This document shows positions 61,440-64,000 of a DNA stretch of 64,000 nucleotides, piece by piece. The notes beneath the pieces were generated by a model, which ran no database searches, had not been told where the DNA came from, and saw only the letters and a list, made by a program, of their open reading frames with translations. The DNA lies in NCBI GenBank assembly GCA_013298125.1, contig JAAFJP010000004.1, forward strand, positions 153,623 through 217,622, read 5' to 3'. Origin of the DNA: Cytophagales bacterium (GTDB lineage: Bacteria > Bacteroidota > Bacteroidia > Cytophagales > Spirosomataceae). The translations under genes and the position numbers were made by a program. Positions within the stretch are counted from its first letter, which is position 1; the number at the start of each line of letters is the position of its first letter.

Positions 61440-62294
61440 TCATGTTTGGCTAAACTTCCGTCTGAATTGAGAAGGATTTGTTCCTTTCATTTGTTTGAAA
61501 ACTCTCCCAAAATATGAAACATTATTAAACCCACAACCAAAACAAATATCTACAATTTCATGTCCTTCCAAGAGCATTTTACAAGCCTGATTGATACGGT
61601 ATTCGTTGGTAAAATCTGTAAACGTTTGATTTAGATTCTTTTTGAAATAATTACAAAAAGCTGGAACGGTCAAATTACATATCTCTGCAACTCGCTGAAT
61701 ATCAATTTCTTGAAAATAATTTTCTTCAACAAATCTATAAACTTTCCCCAGACGTTCTTGGTCTTTTTGGCTAAAATTATATCGAATATTGGCTTGATTC
61801 AAGAATACATATTCATCTGATTTGGCTAAATTTTGTAAGATATTCAACAGCTCAATCAATCGTTCAAAGTGTGATAAATGAAGGAGATTTCTGAATTTTT
61901 CGGAAAGAATCTTTTTTATTTCCCCTTGAAAACTAATTCCTTGTTTGGCACGCTCAAATAATTTTTTGATAGCTTCCATCTCAGGTTTTTCAAGAAATTT
62001 ATCTCCCAAAAAATCATCCGTAAATTGAATCACAACCTCCTCATGCGTACCCACAGAACCGTACCCAAAGCCCCCATGTGGGAGATTTGAGCCTATCAAA
62101 ACCAAATCTCCATCCTCATAGTAACTCAAATGATTGCCCACGTGTCGCCTACCTGAGCCTTCAAAAACGCACACAATCTCGTATTCAGGATGATAGTGGT
62201 AATGCCATTTAAAAGTCTCGGCTGATACTTGATGATGCAATAATCTGAATGAACTGCCCGCATCGGGCTGGATGATTTCAAACTCCGTTTTCAT
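61440..62294 (-). CDS. AraC-family transcriptional regulator with cupin sensor domain
   Basis: A 284-residue regulator. The N-terminal cupin (about 15-100; WHYHYHPEYEIVCVFEGSG, GDLVLIGSNLPHG) is the ligand-binding domain common in sugar-responsive AraC proteins. The C-terminal 100 residues hold the two helix-turn-helix motifs (IQRVAEICNLTVPAFCNYFK and IVDICFGCGFNNVSYFGRVFK, ending GTNPSQFRR). It is divergent from the MFS transporter gene and upstream of, and co-directional with, lutABC. Control of the divergent transporter is the simplest guess; control of lut is possible. Confidence 0.9.
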   Translation of the reverse strand: MKTEFEIIQPDAGSSFRLLHHQVSAETFKWHYHYHPEYEIVCVFEGSGRRHVGNHLSYYEDGDLVLIGSNLPHGGFGYGSVGTHEEVVIQFTDDFLGDKFLEKPEMEAIKKLFERAKQGISFQGEIKKILSEKFRNLLHLSHFERLIELLNILQNLAKSDEYVFLNQANIRYNFSQKDQERLGKVYRFVEENYFQEIDIQRVAEICNLTVPAFCNYFKKNLNQTFTDFTNEYRINQACKMLLEGHEIVDICFGCGFNNVSYFGRVFKQMKGTNPSQFRRKFSQT

Positions 62295-62439
62295 TTACAA
62301 TTTTTCAAGAATATTTATTAATTAGTGGTTATTTTATCTTTAATTAATAATATTATCCACAGAATACTTATCAATATTATTAATTTAGTATTATTACTCA
62401 ATAATCTAAGAGTAGTTTTTTATCAATTTATACTCGAAA

Positions 62440-62470
62440 TTTGTAGAACATTAACCATTTTTATACTTTG
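62440..62470 (+). promoter_or_regulatory. Putative promoter of the MFS transporter gene
   Basis: TTTG at 62440-62443, then 18-20 bp, then TATACTTTG at 62462-62470, close to the Bacteroidota TTTG / TAnnTTTG pattern but one base short in the -7 spacer. Transcription would start near 62477, placing both hairpins at 62490-62571 in the leader. Confidence 0.35.
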
Positions 62471-62489
62471 ATTGAAAATCATATTTTAC

Positions 62490-62571
62490 AAAAGAGCGGG
62501 CTTTCGTCCGCTCTTTTGGTATCACAGACTTTAGTCTGTAATTTAGCTTTACAGACCAAAGTCTGTGATAC
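62490..62571 (+). repeat. Two tandem hairpins in the MFS gene leader
   Basis: Hairpin 1 (62490-62517) has arms AAAAGAGCGG and CCGCTCTTTT. Hairpin 2 has 22-bp arms, 62519-62540 and 62550-62571, with one mismatch; each arm contains the inner palindrome CAGACTTTAGTCTG or its variant. They end 21 bp before the ATG. Hairpin 1 resembles a terminator, so attenuation is possible; a dispersed palindrome is the alternative. Confidence 0.6.
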
Positions 62572-62592
62572 TTTCCAAAAACCACAATTCCC

Positions 62593-63819
62593 ATGAACAA
62601 TCTGAAAATCAAACTTTCCATTTTTATCAATTATTTCATCTTCGCCATTCTCTTGAATAGCGTTGGAACGGTAATTTTGCAGGTACAAACCACCTACGGA
62701 ATCACGGAATCTTCGGCATCTGTTTTGGAGGCTTTCAAGGATTTGAGTATTGCTGCAATGTCGTTTTTGGTAGCTTCGTATATCACCCGAATCGGCTACA
62801 AAAAATCCATGCTTTTGGCTCTTATTATCGTAACAATTGCCTGTCTGGGAATGCCCTTAGTCAATCAATTTTGGATGACAAAATTGCTCTTTGGAGCTGT
62901 GGGCGTAAGTTTTGCCTTGATTAAAGTTTCTGTTTACGGAACAATTGGCTTGGTCGTAAAAGACAAAAACGAACACATCAGTTTGATGAATTTTGTGGAA
63001 TCATTCTTCATGGTGGGTATTTTGTCGGCTGGCTTTATTTTTAGTTTTTTTATTGACGACAAAAACCCACAATCAACCGCTTGGGTCAATGTTTACTACC
63101 TTTTGGCGGGGCTGGCGGTCTTGGCTTTTTTGCTTTTACTGACTACCAAAATGGACGAATCCAGCATCAAAAAAGAGACTGATGTGAAGGCAACGGGAGA
63201 CTTTGAGGAGATGTTTAAATTGGTGGTTGTGCCAGTGGTTTTGGTCTTTGTGGCGAGTGCTTTTATTTACGTTTTGATTGAGCAAAGTATCATGAGTTGG
63301 TTGCCAACTTTCAATAGCAAAGTCCTTCATTTGCCTAATTCTTTGAGCGTACAAATGGCGGGGATTTTGGCGGCTTCCACGGCAATCGGAAGATTTTTGG
63401 CAGGAGTCGTTTTGAAGAAATTAAAATGGCTTACTGCCCTGATTATCTGCGTGTTACTGTCGGGTGGAATGGTTTTATTGGCACTTCCATTGGCTCAAAA
63501 TTTAGGAAATGAAGCCATCACAGGTTGGGGAAATGCTCCACTTGTTGCCTTTATTTTTCCGATGATTGGCTTGTTTATTGCCCCCATTTATCCATCTATC
63601 AACTCGGTGATTTTGAGCACATTACCTACTCGTCAGCATGGTGTAATGTCGGGTTTAATCGTCATTTTTTCCGCTTTGGGAGGCACGACAGGTTCATTGA
63701 TTACGGGTTATATTTTTGAACATTTTGGAGGACAAAGTGCCTTCTATTTTTCATTAATTCCGATGGCGATTTTGATAATTTGTTTAGTGATTTTTAATAG
63801 ATTGACTGAGAAGAAATAG
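62593..63819 (+). CDS. MFS transporter, FucP-like sugar permease group
   Basis: A 408-residue membrane protein with about twelve transmembrane helices. The first half contains LLNSVGTVILQVQTTYGITE and the RxGYKKSM loop between helices 2 and 3 (here TRIGYKKSMLLALI); the second half ends with GGTTGSLITGYIFEHFGG. The overall pattern, including the long early loop and the 'NSVG' first helix, fits the fucose/glucose permease-like branch of the major facilitator family common in Bacteroidota. Substrate is unproven. A divergent AraC regulator with a cupin domain is next to it, the usual arrangement for a substrate-induced sugar transporter. Confidence 0.87.
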   Translation: MNNLKIKLSIFINYFIFAILLNSVGTVILQVQTTYGITESSASVLEAFKDLSIAAMSFLVASYITRIGYKKSMLLALIIVTIACLGMPLVNQFWMTKLLFGAVGVSFALIKVSVYGTIGLVVKDKNEHISLMNFVESFFMVGILSAGFIFSFFIDDKNPQSTAWVNVYYLLAGLAVLAFLLLLTTKMDESSIKKETDVKATGDFEEMFKLVVVPVVLVFVASAFIYVLIEQSIMSWLPTFNSKVLHLPNSLSVQMAGILAASTAIGRFLAGVVLKKLKWLTALIICVLLSGGMVLLALPLAQNLGNEAITGWGNAPLVAFIFPMIGLFIAPIYPSINSVILSTLPTRQHGVMSGLIVIFSALGGTTGSLITGYIFEHFGGQSAFYFSLIPMAILIICLVIFNRLTEKK

Positions 63820-63898
63820 TAAAAAATCGTAATTTATAAGTCTGGAAGTACACCGTTTAATAAGTTTTATAGGGAAGTTTAATTCTCTGAAAGAACTT

Positions 63899-63923
63899 CT
63901 CGAAAGTAGAAGGAACTTTCGAG
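63899..63923. terminator. Hairpin CTCGAAAGT/ACTTTCGAG after the MFS gene
   Basis: Perfect 9-bp arms with a 7-base loop, 80 bp after the MFS stop codon. A T-rich tract follows only weakly, so terminator function is uncertain. Confidence 0.4.
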
Positions 63924-63966
63924 GTACTGTGTTAAAAATCAAGTAAAAGGGTGAAAATATTTTTAT

Positions 63967-63974
63967 TATCTTTG
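63967..63974 (+). promoter_or_regulatory. Putative -7 box TATCTTTG for a gene beyond the window
   Basis: Exact TAnnTTTG match near the right edge, directed out of the window. No -33 TTTG at the usual spacing. Confidence 0.3.
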
Positions 63975-64000
63975 TCTAAAATAAGCAAGTCATTGTTTGA

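Overview
The window looks like chromosomal DNA of a Bacteroidota bacterium, most likely a Cytophagales-type gliding or surface-associated organism. The support is AT-rich sequence, A-rich ribosome-binding regions without Shine-Dalgarno motifs, promoter -7 boxes of the TAnnTTTG type, a type IX secretion (T9SS) C-terminal sorting domain, a giant SdrD_B/Ig-like surface protein and a GH43 enzyme with carbohydrate-binding add-ons. The species assignment is inference. No rRNA, tRNA, CRISPR array, transposase or phage gene was seen.

Layout. (1) Positions 1-2023, minus strand: a secreted TPR-CHAT protein cut off by the window edge. (2) Positions 2761-37776, minus strand: one 11,671-codon gene for an exported giant adhesin-like protein, more than half of the window. 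It holds three families of extracellular modules (four-Cys 'WY/CET' Ig-like units, two-Cys 'GVYTVTVT' Ig/PKD-like units and SdrD_B domains), arranged in nested higher-order repeats of about 352, 540 and 855 residues. (3) Positions 38771-41774, plus strand: a translationally coupled operon of a vanadium haloperoxidase-family protein, a nitrilase-superfamily amidohydrolase and a BASS-family transporter. (4) Positions 41776-46213: a small secreted protein, an SGNH-hydrolase lipoprotein, an APH/ACAD10-type phosphotransferase and a GH43-discoidin-Fn3 protein. (5) Positions 46221-53303: two NarL-type two-component systems, with two near-identical LytTR-only regulators in duplicated 0.6-kb blocks on either side of the second system. 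(6) Positions 53533-57613: a T9SS-exported BNR-propeller protein that carries two of the giant protein's Ig-like units, then a lipoprotein. (7) Positions 57691-61260, minus strand: a lutABC lactate-oxidation operon with a PIN-toxin/antitoxin-like pair between lutB and lutC and two copies of a palindromic element, one inserted in frame inside lutB. (8) Positions 61440-63819: an AraC regulator and a divergent MFS transporter.

A second theme is the number of long inverted repeats. At least eight different kinds lie in gene gaps or overlap genes (2356-2401, 38663-38754, 43262-43357, 52478-52525, 56744-56793, 57621-57683, 60093-60161 with 60470-60537, 61275-61385, 62490-62571). Some probably act as terminators. 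Others sit directly before start codons or inside a coding sequence.

The most interesting observations are the nested repeat structure and apparent sequence homogenisation of the giant gene, the 69-bp palindrome that adds 23 codons to lutB, the related palindrome that forms the lutA C-terminus and the lutB translation-initiation region, and the duplicated LytTR blocks with a conserved, foldable 3' element.
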